From Nocardioides salarius (GTDB lineage Bacteria > Actinomycetota > Actinomycetes > Propionibacteriales > Nocardioidaceae), in assembly GCF_016907435.1 (NCBI RefSeq), contig NZ_JAFBBZ010000001.1, positions 806,001-870,000 of the forward strand: a DNA stretch of 64,000 bases, in the 5' to 3' direction. Each line of letters begins with the position of its first letter. Position 1 is the first letter of the stretch. Positions 44,552 through 56,535 of the stretch are shown here, one piece after another. The notes beneath the pieces were generated by a model. That model did not search any database and was not told where the DNA came from. It saw nothing but the letters and a program-made list of their open reading frames with translations. Position numbers and translations under genes: made by a program.

Positions 44552-45517
44552 TCAGCCCCTGCGGCGACGGCGTACGACGGCGAGGCCGGCCAGGCCCGCG
44601 CCCAGCAGGACCAGCACCGCCGGGGCCACCCAGACCGGGAGCCCGGCGGGGTCGTCGACGGGCGCGGCGGTCGGCTCGGTGCCGTCGAGGTCGACGACGG
44701 TGTCCTGGTCGTCGGTCTCCGTCTCGGTCTCCTCGTCGGTGTCCTCGTCGGTGTCCTCGTCGTCCTGACCGGCGCGGTCGGCCTTCCCCTGCTTCCCCGA
44801 CTTCCGGCGGTCCTTCTCGGCGCCCCCGGTCGTGTCGGCCTTCCCGGTCCCCGCCTGCTGGGAGGGCCCGTCCTCGGGCGTCTCCTCGCCGGCGCCGGCC
44901 CCGGCGCTGGCCGACCCCGCGGTGGGTGCCGGTGCGGCCGGGGACGTGCCGCCCTGGCTGCCCTGGCCGCCCTGGCTGCTCGGGCTCGGGCTGGGGCTCG
45001 GGCTCGGGGCCTTCGGCGGGGCGGTGCCGGGCTGCACCTGGCCGGACTGGTCGTCCCAGGCGAAGCCGACCGAGCCGCCCTCGGGGATCTTCAGCTGGTC
45101 GACGCCGAGGCTGGCATAGCTCCACGAGCCCGACGAGCCGTCGGACCACCACAGCGACCAGTAGGCCTCGGAGGGCGAGGCGTTGACGCACGGGTCGCTC
45201 GCCGGCACCTGCTGCACCCGGCAGACGAAGCCCGGCTGGTTGCGCGCCCGGGTCAGCTCGACCCCGGCGGCCCCCAGGACGGTGGCGGCGCTGCTGCCAC
45301 CCTTGCCGCTGACGCACCCGGTCTGCTGTCCCCCGCCGAGGCCCTTGAAGTCGACGACGACCGAGACACCGGCGCCGCCGCAGGTGGCGGCGGTGGCGGC
45401 CGGCGCGCCGACCACGAGCCCCGCCGTCGTCACGCCGAGCGCGACGACGACGGAGCCCATGACCGAGCCCATGACCGAGCCCAGCACCGACAGGGTGCTG
45501 GAGGGGCGCAGGCTCAC
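44552..45517 (-). CDS. DUF4430-like (transcobalamin beta-domain-like) surface protein
   Basis: A 321-residue protein with a signal sequence (residues 1-44), a globular domain of about 110 residues, a long Pro/Ser/Gly then acidic linker and a C-terminal membrane helix followed by RRRRRG, so it should be anchored at the outer face of the membrane. The globular domain has VVVDFKGLGGG, TVLGAAGV, PGFVCRVQQV and YWSLWWSDGSSGSWSYASLG, the pattern of DUF4430, a fold shared with the C-terminal beta domain of transcobalamin and intrinsic factor. Family assignment is from pattern recognition. It overlaps the secreted alpha-barrel gene by four bases, matching a two-part corrinoid-binding receptor. A 12 bp tandem repeat (45453-45488) encodes SVMGSVMG in the signal sequence. 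Confidence 0.75.
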   Translation of the reverse strand: MSLRPSSTLSVLGSVMGSVMGSVVVALGVTTAGLVVGAPAATAATCGGAGVSVVVDFKGLGGGQQTGCVSGKGGSSAATVLGAAGVELTRARNQPGFVCRVQQVPASDPCVNASPSEAYWSLWWSDGSSGSWSYASLGVDQLKIPEGGSVGFAWDDQSGQVQPGTAPPKAPSPSPSPSPSSQGGQGSQGGTSPAAPAPTAGSASAGAGAGEETPEDGPSQQAGTGKADTTGGAEKDRRKSGKQGKADRAGQDDEDTDEDTDEETETETDDQDTVVDLDGTEPTAAPVDDPAGLPVWVAPAVLVLLGAGLAGLAVVRRRRRG

Positions 45518-46605
45518 GCCTTGCACTCGACCTTGCGCAGGTTCTCCAGCGCGGGCGCGGCCTGGGCGGTGGCGCGGTGCCACTGGTCGCGGGTGTCGAC
45601 GCCGATGCCCTGCTTCTTGCCCTGCAGGAAGGCGGCGCGGTCGTAGGCGATGGCGCCCTTCTCGACGCCCAGCGCCTTGTCGCGGCCGCCGGCCTGCTGC
45701 TTCTTGACCCACTGCGCGGCCTGCTGCGCCTTGCCGCAGAGACCCGCGTCGCCCAGCGCCCACCCGGCCAGGCCGGTGCTGTTGGAGTTCACCCCGGCGT
45801 CGGGGCCACCGTCGAAGGCTCCGCCGTCGCTCTGCTGGGCGACCAGCCACGCGGTGGCGTCGTCGATCGCGGCGGCGACCTCGGCCGAGGGGTCCGCGAC
45901 CTCGAGCAGGTTGAGCACCACCAGCGAGGTCACGTCGGCGCCCTGGTCGGGGTCGCCGGGGGCCGCGTCGCAGCCCTGCTCGTCGGCGTCGACGGCGGCG
46001 AAGGAGAGCCGGAAGTAGCCGGCCTCGCACTGCTGCTGCAGCAGGTACGACGTCACCGGCGCGGCCTGCTCGGAGCCCACCGCGTGCAGCGCCTGCGCGG
46101 CGAAGGACTGGCCGATGCTGTTGGCGAAGTCGCCGTAGTCGGAGCGGTCCTGCAGGCGGCCCTCGGAGGGCGCGTCCGTGGAGACCAGGCCCTCGAGGCG
46201 CTCCACCAGGTCGACCCCACCGAAGTCGGCGGGGTCGCCGCCGGTACGGACCACGAAGGAGGCCAGCTTGGCCGTGGCGCCGGAGTAGGCGCCATCCGCC
46301 TCCCCGCCGGTGGTGTAGCTGTCGACGGCCTCGGCGAGGGCCGCGGAGATCTTCGAGACCTTGCGGGCCTTGAGACCCTGGGCGCGCAGGGCGAGACCGG
46401 TGTCGATGCTCAGGCCGTAGTCGTTGAACTCGTACTGCTCGTTGACGGCGACGCCGCCGTCGAGCTGGCCGGCCAGCCAGCCGGCCGCGGCCTGCTGCTT
46501 GTCGGCCGGTCCGGCGACGGCGGGCGTGGCGGTGGCCACGACGGCCAGGGTGGTGGCGGCGGCGCCGGCGACGAGCGCCGCACCGCGGGTGAGCGGGTGC
46601 TTCAC
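45514..46605 (-). CDS. Secreted alpha/alpha-barrel protein, candidate corrinoid-binding subunit
   Basis: A 363-residue protein with a classical signal peptide (cleavage near AVAGPA) and no lipobox, unlike its paralogue at 43181-44317. Helical repeats such as GLSIDTGLALRAQG, GADVTSLVVLNLLEV and NSTGLAGWALGDAG give an alpha6-alpha6 toroid like that of prenyltransferases and of the alpha domain of B12 carrier proteins. It starts at GTG 46605 with GGAGGGGA five bases upstream, inside the riboswitch expression region. Because it is soluble, it probably needs the adjacent membrane-anchored DUF4430-like protein to stay at the cell surface. Cobalamin binding is inferred from riboswitch control and fold, not shown. 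Confidence 0.75.
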   Translation of the reverse strand: MKHPLTRGAALVAGAAATTLAVVATATPAVAGPADKQQAAAGWLAGQLDGGVAVNEQYEFNDYGLSIDTGLALRAQGLKARKVSKISAALAEAVDSYTTGGEADGAYSGATAKLASFVVRTGGDPADFGGVDLVERLEGLVSTDAPSEGRLQDRSDYGDFANSIGQSFAAQALHAVGSEQAAPVTSYLLQQQCEAGYFRLSFAAVDADEQGCDAAPGDPDQGADVTSLVVLNLLEVADPSAEVAAAIDDATAWLVAQQSDGGAFDGGPDAGVNSNSTGLAGWALGDAGLCGKAQQAAQWVKKQQAGGRDKALGVEKGAIAYDRAAFLQGKKQGIGVDTRDQWHRATAQAAPALENLRKVECKA

Positions 46606-46610
46606 GGGGT

Positions 46611-46800
46611 TCCCCTCCGCTGCAGGCAGCGGCGACGACCCCGCGCGGCGGGGACGACACCGCTGCGGTCCTCGACAGCGTGTGATCGGTACGCGCCGCG
46701 CGGGTGCTCCGGCTCACCGCCCCGGGGCGGTCTACGGTTGCGGGTCAGCGCCGGACTTCGACCGGCTTCCCCCTGCGTGGGCGTGCATGTGTGGTTGGTG
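46611..46800 (-). promoter_or_regulatory. Cobalamin riboswitch, upstream copy
   Basis: Minus-strand aptamer core: GGGGGAAGCCGGT (46761-46773), CCGGCGCTGACCCGCAACCG (46735-46754), GAGCCGGAGCACCCGC (46700-46715), then ACACGCTGTCGAGGACC. Shine-Dalgarno GGAGGGGA (46611-46618) is five bases before the GTG at 46605. The 3' part has several GC hairpins near the ribosome site, which suggests translational control. It governs the secreted alpha-barrel gene and the DUF4430-like gene. Confidence 0.92.
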
Positions 46801-46811
46801 AGCGGAGCGTA

Positions 46812-46834
46812 CCGCCGCCGGGGCCCGGCGGCGG
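46812..46834 (-). terminator. Hairpin after gatB
   Basis: CCGCCGCCGGG (46812-46822) and CCCGGCGGCGG (46824-46834) form an almost perfect palindrome about 11 bases beyond the gatB stop codon, between gatB and the B12 riboswitch. Confidence 0.65.
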
Positions 46835-46845
46835 CACCGCGTCCG

Positions 46846-48345
46846 TCAGGCGAGCTTCTCGAGCACCAGCTCGCGCACCCGGGCGGCGTCGGCCTGCCCG
46901 CGCATCTGCTTCATCACCGCGCCGATGAGGGCACCGGCGGCGGCGTGCTTGCCGTCGCGGATCTTGTCGGCGACGTCGGGGTTGGCCGCGATCGCCTCGT
47001 CGACGGCGGCGTTGAGCGCACCCTCGTCGGAGACGATGGCCAACCCGCGGGAGGCGACGATCTCGTCGGGGGTGCCCTCGCCGGCCAGCAGGCCGTCGAA
47101 GACCTGGCGCGCCAGCTTGTCGTTGAGGGAGCCCTCGTCGACCAGCGCCTGCACCCGGGCCACGTCGAGCGGCGTGACCCCCAGGTCGGCGATCTCGGTG
47201 CCGGAGTCGTTGGCGCGGCGCGCCATCTCGCCCAGCCACCACTTGCGCGCGGCCTGCGGGGGGCAGCCGGCCGCCACGGTGGCCTCGACGAGCCCGAAGG
47301 CGCCGGCACCGACCGTGTCGCGCATCTCCATGTCGGAGAAGCCCCAGTCGGCCTGGAGCCGGGCGCGCTTCTGCGTCGGGTTCTCCGGCAGCGTGGCCCG
47401 CAGCTCCTCGACCCACTCGCGGGTCGGCGCGACCGGGACGAGGTCGGGCTCGGGGAAGTAGCGGTAGTCGTCGGCGTCGGACTTCTCGCGGCCGCTGGTG
47501 GTCACGCCGGTGTCCTCGTGCCAGTGCCGCGTCTCCTGCAGGATCGAGCCGCCCGAGCCCAGGATGCCGGCGTGGCGCTGCATCTCGAAGCGCACCGCCC
47601 GCTCCACCGAGCGGAAGGAGTTGACGTTCTTGGTCTCGGTGCGGGTGCCGAGCACCCCGCTGCCCTTCGGGGCCAGCGACAGGTTGACGTCGGCGCGCAG
47701 GTTGCCCTGGTCCATCCGGGCCTCGGAGACCCCGAGCGCGACGATCAGCTCACGCAGCTGCTGCACGTAGGCGCGCGCCACCGCCGGTGCCTTCTCCCCC
47801 ATGCCCGTGATCGGCTTGGTGACGATCTCGATCAGCGGGATGCCGGCGCGGTTGTAGTCGACCAGCGAGTAGTCGGCACCGTGGATGCGCCCGGTGGCGC
47901 CACCCACGTGCAGCGACTTGCCGGTGTCCTCCTCCATGTGCGCACGCTCGATCTCGACCCGGAAGGTCTCGCCCTCGACCTCGACGTCCATCCAGCCCTC
48001 GAACGCGATCGGCTCGTCGTATTGGCTGGTCTGGAAGTTCTTCGGCATGTCGGGGTAGAAGTAGTTCTTGCGCGCGAAACGGCACCACTCGGCGATCTCG
48101 CAGTTGAGGGCCAAGCCGATGCGGATCGCCGACTCGACCGCCACCCGGTTGACCGCCGGCATCGCGCCGGGCAGGCCCAGGCAGGTCGGGCAGACCTGGG
48201 TGTTCGGCTCGGCGCCGAATCCGGTGGGGCAGCCGCAGAACATCTTCGTGGCCGTGTTGAGCTCGACGTGCACCTCGAGGCCCAGCGCGGGGTCGTAGGC
48301 GGCGAGCACGTCGGTGAAGGGCACGAGGGTCTCGGTGGCGCTCAT
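46846..48345 (-). CDS. gatB: Asp-tRNA(Asn)/Glu-tRNA(Gln) amidotransferase subunit B
   Basis: The 499-residue protein is the tRNA-binding kinase subunit of GatCAB, which converts misacylated Glu-tRNA(Gln) or Asp-tRNA(Asn) to the correct amide. Typical motifs are [46 protein letters not shown] and RADVNLS. The C-terminal YqeY-like domain is complete. Its ATG overlaps the gatA stop by four bases. The gene ends the gatC-gatA-gatB operon. Confidence 0.97.
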   Translation of the reverse strand: MSATETLVPFTDVLAAYDPALGLEVHVELNTATKMFCGCPTGFGAEPNTQVCPTCLGLPGAMPAVNRVAVESAIRIGLALNCEIAEWCRFARKNYFYPDMPKNFQTSQYDEPIAFEGWMDVEVEGETFRVEIERAHMEEDTGKSLHVGGATGRIHGADYSLVDYNRAGIPLIEIVTKPITGMGEKAPAVARAYVQQLRELIVALGVSEARMDQGNLRADVNLSLAPKGSGVLGTRTETKNVNSFRSVERAVRFEMQRHAGILGSGGSILQETRHWHEDTGVTTSGREKSDADDYRYFPEPDLVPVAPTREWVEELRATLPENPTQKRARLQADWGFSDMEMRDTVGAGAFGLVEATVAAGCPPQAARKWWLGEMARRANDSGTEIADLGVTPLDVARVQALVDEGSLNDKLARQVFDGLLAGEGTPDEIVASRGLAIVSDEGALNAAVDEAIAANPDVADKIRDGKHAAAGALIGAVMKQMRGQADAARVRELVLEKLA

Positions 48346-49868
48346 CGGGCCGCTCCTTCCAGGGTGGGGGCCTTGTCGAGCAGCGGGCCGCCCCACTGCG
48401 CCTCGAGGGCCGCCTCGAGCGCCGCGCCGACCCGGTAGAGCCGGTCGTCGGCCAGCGCCGGGGCCAGCACCTGGAAGCCGGTGGGCAGCCCGTCCTCGTC
48501 GGCCAGCCCGCTGGGCACCGAGATGCCCGGCACGCCGGCGAGGTTGGCGGGGATCGTCGCGAGGTCGTTGAGGTACATCGCGAGCGGGTCGTCGAGCTTC
48601 TCGCCGAGCTTGAAGGCGGTGGTCGGCGCGGTCGGGCTGACCAGCACGTCGACCTTCTCGAAGGCCGCCTCGAAGTCGCGCGAGATCAGGGTGCGCACCC
48701 GCTGGGCGGTGCCGTAGTAGGCGTCGTAGTAGCCGCTCGAGAGGGCGTAGGTGCCCAGGATGATGCGGCGCTTGACCTCGTCGCCGAAGCCGGCGTCGCG
48801 GGTCGCGCGCATGACCTCCTCGGCCGACGGCGACTCGACGCCCTCGGGCAGCACCCGCAGGCCGTAGCGCATCGCGTCGAACTTGGCGAGGTTGGAGGAC
48901 GCCTCGCAGGGCATCACCAGGTAGTAGGTGGCCAGCGCGTGCACGAAGTGCGGGCACGAGACCTCCACGACCTCGGCGCCGGCCTGGGTCAGCAGCTCCA
49001 GGGACTCCTGGAAGCGGGCCAGGACCCCGGCCTGGTAGCCCTCGCCCGAGAGCTCGGTGATGACGCCGACCTTGAGGCCCGACAGGTCCCCGGCCGCGCC
49101 CTGGCGGGCCGCCTCGACCAGCGGCGGCAGCGGCTGGTCGACCGAGGTGGAGTCGAACGGGTCGTGCCCGCCGATGATCTCGTGCAGCAGCGCCGCGTCG
49201 AGCACGGTGCGCGTCACCGGGCCCACCTGGTCGAGCGAGTTGGCCATCGCGACCAGCCCGTAGCGCGAGACGCCGCCGTAGGTCGGCTTGACGCCCACGG
49301 TGCCGGTGACCGCGCCGGGCTGGCGGATCGAGCCGCCGGTGTCGGTGCCCAGCGCCAGCGGCGCCTGGAAGGAGGCCACGGCCGCGGCCGAGCCGCCGCC
49401 CGAGCCGCCGGGGATCCGCTCGAGGTCCCAGGGGTTGTGCGTGGGGCCGTAGGCGGAGTGCTCGGTGGAGGAGCCCATCGCGAACTCGTCCATGTTGGTC
49501 TTGCCCAGGATCGGCAGGCCGGCGGCCTTGAGGCGCGCGACGACCGTGGCGTCGTACGGCGGCAGCCAGCCCTCGAGGATCTTGGAGCCGCAGGTCGTCG
49601 GCAGCCCGGTGGTGGCCAGCACGTCCTTGACCGCCACGGGGACCCCGTCGAGCGCGGAGGCGGGGGTGCCGGCGGCGCGGCGGGCGTCGGACTCGGCGGC
49701 CTGCGCCAGCGCGCCCTCGGCGTCGACGTGGAGGTAGGCGTGCACGAGGCCGTCGACGGCGGCGATCGCGTCGAGGGCGGCGCGGGTCAGCTCGACGGAG
49801 GTGGTCTCACCGGCCGCCAGCGCGCGCGCCATCTCGTCGGCGCTGGCGCGGCCCAGGTCGGCGCTCAC
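48342..49868 (-). CDS. gatA: Asp-tRNA(Asn)/Glu-tRNA(Gln) amidotransferase subunit A
   Basis: The 508-residue amidase-signature enzyme releases ammonia from glutamine for GatB. The Ser-cisSer-Lys triad is visible: lysine in [11 protein letters not shown], cis-serine in the [12 protein letters not shown] loop and the nucleophile in [13 protein letters not shown]. Length is normal. It overlaps gatC by four bases and gatB by four bases, so the three are translated in a coupled series. Confidence 0.97.
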   Translation of the reverse strand: MSADLGRASADEMARALAAGETTSVELTRAALDAIAAVDGLVHAYLHVDAEGALAQAAESDARRAAGTPASALDGVPVAVKDVLATTGLPTTCGSKILEGWLPPYDATVVARLKAAGLPILGKTNMDEFAMGSSTEHSAYGPTHNPWDLERIPGGSGGGSAAAVASFQAPLALGTDTGGSIRQPGAVTGTVGVKPTYGGVSRYGLVAMANSLDQVGPVTRTVLDAALLHEIIGGHDPFDSTSVDQPLPPLVEAARQGAAGDLSGLKVGVITELSGEGYQAGVLARFQESLELLTQAGAEVVEVSCPHFVHALATYYLVMPCEASSNLAKFDAMRYGLRVLPEGVESPSAEEVMRATRDAGFGDEVKRRIILGTYALSSGYYDAYYGTAQRVRTLISRDFEAAFEKVDVLVSPTAPTTAFKLGEKLDDPLAMYLNDLATIPANLAGVPGISVPSGLADEDGLPTGFQVLAPALADDRLYRVGAALEAALEAQWGGPLLDKAPTLEGAAR

Positions 49869-50164
49869 TGCTCGTCCCCCAGGATCCGCGGCACCATGAA
49901 GCGCTGCTCCTCGGAGGCCGGGGCGCCGGCGAGGGCCTCCTCGGCGCTCAGGCCGGGCCTGACGACGTCCTCGCGGAAGACGTTCGTCAGCGGCAGCGGG
50001 TGCGAGGTCGGCGGCACGTCGGCGCCGGCCACCTCGCTGATCGAGGCGACCGAATCGAGGATGACCGACAGCTGGGGTGCCAGGTGGTCGAGCTCGTCGT
50101 CGGACAGGTCGATCCGGGCCAGGGTCGCCAGGTGGGCGACCTCGTCACGGGTGATCTCGGGCAT
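49865..50164 (-). CDS. gatC: Asp-tRNA(Asn)/Glu-tRNA(Gln) amidotransferase subunit C
   Basis: The 99-residue scaffold subunit, starting [20 protein letters not shown] and ending [12 protein letters not shown], joins GatA and GatB. The ATG at 50164 is chosen because the family N-terminus begins there and a TAGGAT hexamer lies seven bases upstream. Longer in-frame sequence to 50197 is not conserved. It is the first gene of the gat operon. Confidence 0.95.
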   Translation of the reverse strand: MPEITRDEVAHLATLARIDLSDDELDHLAPQLSVILDSVASISEVAGADVPPTSHPLPLTNVFREDVVRPGLSAEEALAGAPASEEQRFMVPRILGDEQ

Positions 50165-50171
50165 GGGCGCC

Positions 50172-50177
50172 ATCCTA
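50172..50177 (-). promoter_or_regulatory. Likely -10 hexamer for gatCAB
   Basis: Minus-strand TAGGAT ends seven bases before the gatC ATG at 50164, consistent with a leaderless transcript. Confidence 0.5.
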
Positions 50178-50303
50178 GGAGGCGCCGCGGCGACCACCCG
50201 ACCGGGTGGGTCGGCCCGAGAAGGCCCGCTTCACGACATCCTTCCTTAGGCTGGGCCCCGGCAGCACCCTGGCTGGAGACCTGGCACGGCACCTGGAGGC
50301 ACG

Positions 50304-51662
50304 ATGACGGCGACGACGCGCGAGCGCCCGGCGCGCCTGCTGGCCGACTCGCGCTCCGCCGAGCCCCGTGCCCGACTGGCCCAGGCGGTCAGCCGGGCCG
50401 ACTTCCTGCTGCGCCTCTCGCGCAACGTCTCGGCCGTGCAGAACCCCGACCGCGGCCTCGAGGCGCTCGTCGAGCTGCTGCTCGACGAGGTCGTCGACGT
50501 CGCCCAGGTCGTGGTCCGCTCCGGCCCCCACCACCTGGTCTGCAGCGGCACCCACCTCGACGAGCCGACCACCGTGCGCCGGCCGCTGGCCGACCCGCTG
50601 CCGCGCGACAGCGCGGCGACGATGGAGACCGGGCTCGGCGCCGAGGTCGTGCTCCCGCGCAGCGGCCCGGGGAGAGGTGAGGCGCTGCGCTCGGTGGTCG
50701 TCGACGACGACCTCGCCGCCCGCCTCGAGCGCAGCGAGGTCGAGCTGCTGGCGGTGCTGCCGCTGTCCGCGCGCGGACGCACGCTCGGCTCCCTGGTCGT
50801 GGGCCGTGACCGGGGCAGCGACTTCTCCGGCTCGCAGGCGTTCCTGGCCGACCTCACCGAGCGGATCGGCGTCGGCCTCGACGCCACCCTGCTCGTCGCC
50901 GAGAGCCGCTACGTCGCCGACGTGCTGCGCCGCTCGCTCGCCCCCGGCCGGGTGCCCGAGGTCCCCGGCCTGCAGATCGCCACCCACGTGCGCGTGGCCC
51001 ACGAGTCCCAGGCCGTCGGCGGCGACTTCTTCGACGTGCTCCACGACCCCGAGCACCCCGACGACCTGGTGCTGCTGTGCGGCGACGTGACGGGCAAGGG
51101 CGTCGAGGCCGCGGTGCACGCGCGCCGCATCCGCAACGCCGTGCGCACCACGTCGCTGGTGCACGACTCCCCCGGCGCCGTGCTCGCGCTGACCAACCGG
51201 GTGCTGGTGCTCGAGGCCGACCAGGACGACGAGTTCAGCGAGCGGCTCGCCACCGCCGTCTGCGGCCGGTTGAGCCGCGACGGCGACGAGCTGGGCGTGA
51301 CGCTGGCCGGCGCCGGGCACCCCGACGCCCTGCTGCTGCGCGCCGACGGCCGGGTCGAGGCGATGCCCGGCGAGGGCGTGGCCCTGGGCCTGCTGCCGGG
51401 CGCCGAGTTCCCCGAGACGACCGCCTCGATGCACCCCGGCGACACGCTGGTGCTCTACACCGACGGGGTCACCGAGGCCCGCGGCGCCGACGACCTCTTC
51501 GGCCAGGAGCGCCTCGAGGCCACGCTGGCCACGGTCGCCGGCATGCCCGCCACCGCGGTCGTGGAGGCGGTGGCACTGGCCGTCTCCGACCACCTCGGCG
51601 AGCGCGCCCACGACGACATCGCGCTCGTGGTGCTGCACCGCGAGCCCGTGGTCGGCGCGTGA
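50304..51662 (+). CDS. RsbU-like PP2C phosphatase with GAF-type sensory domain
   Basis: The 452-residue protein has a GAF-like region (about 40-205) followed by a PPM/PP2C-type SpoIIE phosphatase domain (about 225-450). Metal-binding aspartates are in AVGGDFFDV, LLCGDVTGKG, LYTDGVTEA and HDDIALVVL. Such phosphatases act on anti-sigma-factor antagonists to switch on alternative sigma factors, but no STAS or anti-sigma gene is adjacent. The start at 50304 gives a short Arg-rich tail before the sensory domain. It overlaps the B12-binding gene by four bases, so the two are probably one signalling unit. Confidence 0.88.
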   Translation: MTATTRERPARLLADSRSAEPRARLAQAVSRADFLLRLSRNVSAVQNPDRGLEALVELLLDEVVDVAQVVVRSGPHHLVCSGTHLDEPTTVRRPLADPLPRDSAATMETGLGAEVVLPRSGPGRGEALRSVVVDDDLAARLERSEVELLAVLPLSARGRTLGSLVVGRDRGSDFSGSQAFLADLTERIGVGLDATLLVAESRYVADVLRRSLAPGRVPEVPGLQIATHVRVAHESQAVGGDFFDVLHDPEHPDDLVLLCGDVTGKGVEAAVHARRIRNAVRTTSLVHDSPGAVLALTNRVLVLEADQDDEFSERLATAVCGRLSRDGDELGVTLAGAGHPDALLLRADGRVEAMPGEGVALGLLPGAEFPETTASMHPGDTLVLYTDGVTEARGADDLFGQERLEATLATVAGMPATAVVEAVALAVSDHLGERAHDDIALVVLHREPVVGA

Positions 51663-52651
51663 GCGCCCCGGTCACCGAGTCGGCCGCGCCGCACCGCGAC
51701 GACTACTGGGCCGCGGTCTCGGTCGGCGACGCCGACGGCGCGCACGCGGTGGCGGCCCGCGCCCTGGCCGACGGCACCGACGTCGAGACCTTCCTGCAGG
51801 AGGTCGTCGTCGAGGCGCAGCGTCGCGTGGGCGAGCTGTGGGCCACCAACGACTGGAGCGTGGCCCAGGAGCACGCGGCCACCGCCGTCTCCGAGGCGGT
51901 GGTGCGCCGGCTCGCCGACACCCTGCCCGGCGGCTCCGGTCCCCTGCTGCTGGTCGGCTGCGCCGAGCGGGAGTGGCACGCCATGCCCGCCCTGGTGCTG
52001 ACCACCACCCTGCGCGCCCGGGGGCTCGACGCGGTGCACACCGGTGCCTCCACCTCGCGCGACGAGCTCGTCTCCGCCATCCTCGACCGAGGCCCCCGCG
52101 CGGTGCTGCTCAGCGCCTCGCTGTCCTCGTCGCTGCCCCGGCTGCGCCGCCAGGTCGAGGCGGTGCGCGGCACCGGCACGCCCGTGGTCGTCGGTGGGCG
52201 GGCGTTCACGGGCGGCGAGCGGTGGCGCACGCTCGGCGCGACGGCGTACGCCGCGTCGCCAGCGCACGCGGTGGCGGTGCTGGCCGACCTGCCGCGCCAC
52301 GTCGGCCCCGCCGTCCCGCTGGCGCACCCGGGCGCGACCGAGTCGCGCACCCTGCAGGCCGCCGCCGACCGGGTCGTGCGCGACGTGCTGGCGGCCCTCG
52401 ACCTGGGCAACCTGGCGCTGCCGCCCGACGACTGGCGGGTGGTGCTGGCCACGCACACCCCGCACGTCGTCGACTCGGTGGCCAGCGCGCTGCTCTGCGA
52501 CGACGCCTCGGTGCTCGTCGAGGCCCGCGCCTGGCTGGACGAGGTCGTCACCGGTCGCGGCGGCGACCCGGCCGCGGTGGGCAGGCTGTGGGAGGCGCTG
52601 GCCCACGAGCTGCGCGACTTCCCGGTGGCGCTGGCGATGCTGCGCTCCTGA
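51659..52651 (+). CDS. Cobalamin-binding-domain protein with CarH-like light-sensing motif
   Basis: A 330-residue protein with a helical bundle, a B12-binding Rossmann-like domain and a C-terminal region of unclear fold. The helical domain carries W61-x9-E71-H72, the motif that caps the upper face of adenosylcobalamin in CarH photoreceptors. The Rossmann domain has E105-x-H107-x-x-P110, resembling the ExHxxG loop that gives the lower axial histidine. GLDAVHTGASTS and PVVVGGRAFTG fit later B12-domain motifs. There is no MerR-type DNA-binding domain, so it probably signals through the coupled PP2C phosphatase. The C-terminal about 110 residues resemble a sensory region without clear identity. 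Confidence 0.78.
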   Translation: MSAPVTESAAPHRDDYWAAVSVGDADGAHAVAARALADGTDVETFLQEVVVEAQRRVGELWATNDWSVAQEHAATAVSEAVVRRLADTLPGGSGPLLLVGCAEREWHAMPALVLTTTLRARGLDAVHTGASTSRDELVSAILDRGPRAVLLSASLSSSLPRLRRQVEAVRGTGTPVVVGGRAFTGGERWRTLGATAYAASPAHAVAVLADLPRHVGPAVPLAHPGATESRTLQAAADRVVRDVLAALDLGNLALPPDDWRVVLATHTPHVVDSVASALLCDDASVLVEARAWLDEVVTGRGGDPAAVGRLWEALAHELRDFPVALAMLRS

Positions 52652-52741
52652 GCGGTCAGTCCACCCGTGGGGGTGGGGCGCCGCGACCTACCGTTGAAGT
52701 TGAAGAGTGAATCATTCCTCGACCTCATCGGGAGTCTCCGC

Positions 52742-53335
52742 ATGACCAAGATCGCGATCGTCTACTACTCCTCCTACGGCAGCGTCCACGCGCTCGCCGA
52801 GCGCGCCGCCCAGACCGCCGAGAAGGCCGGCGCCGAGGTGCGGCTGCGCCACGTCGCCGAGACCGCCCCCAAGGAGGTCTGGTCCTCGGTCGAGGGCTGG
52901 GCCGCCCATCGCGCCGAGGTCGAGGACCGCCCGGTCGCCGAGCCCGACGACATGGCGTGGGCCGACGTCGTGCTGCTCGGCTCCGGCACCCGCTACGGCA
53001 GCGTCACCAGCCAGCTGCAGTCCTTCATCGACACCCTCGGCCCGCTGTGGGCCGAGGGCAAGCTGGCCGACAAGGTCTACGCCGGCTTCACCGCCAGCCA
53101 GACCGCCCACGGCGGCCAGGAGACCACCCTGCTCTCGATGCTGACCACCTTCGTGCACCTCGGCGGCATCATCGTGCCCCCGGGCTACACCGACCCGATC
53201 AAGTTCACCGACGGCAACCCCTACGGCGTGGGCAAGGTCACCGGGGCCTCCGCGGAGCTCACCGACGACGACCACGCGGCGATGGACCACCTCGTCGAGC
53301 GGGCCCTGCGCATCGGCGCCAAGCTCGCCGCCTGA
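52742..53335 (+). CDS. wrbA: NAD(P)H:quinone oxidoreductase, WrbA type
   Basis: The 197-residue flavodoxin-like protein has the FMN phosphate loop IVYYSSYGSVHALAE at the N-terminus, GSGTRYGSVTSQLQSFIDTLGPLW and the GGQETTLLSMLTTFVHLG region typical of WrbA. It reduces quinones by two electrons using FMN and NAD(P)H, protecting from redox cycling. The ATG at 52742 has GGGAG seven bases ahead. Length is standard. It is monocistronic and converges with ligA. Confidence 0.94.
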   Translation: MTKIAIVYYSSYGSVHALAERAAQTAEKAGAEVRLRHVAETAPKEVWSSVEGWAAHRAEVEDRPVAEPDDMAWADVVLLGSGTRYGSVTSQLQSFIDTLGPLWAEGKLADKVYAGFTASQTAHGGQETTLLSMLTTFVHLGGIIVPPGYTDPIKFTDGNPYGVGKVTGASAELTDDDHAAMDHLVERALRIGAKLAA

Positions 53336-53368
53336 GCCGACCGCTCCCTCCGGGCTCCCCGGGGCCGC

Positions 53369-56531
<3,163 letters not shown>

Positions 56532-56535
<4 letters not shown>

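Noticed and set aside
43181..46605. Assigning the alpha-barrel genes as real terpene cyclases or prenyltransferases
   Set aside because: Both have export signals, and they sit under cobalamin riboswitches with an ECF importer. The catalytic environment of cyclases would not be found outside the cell.
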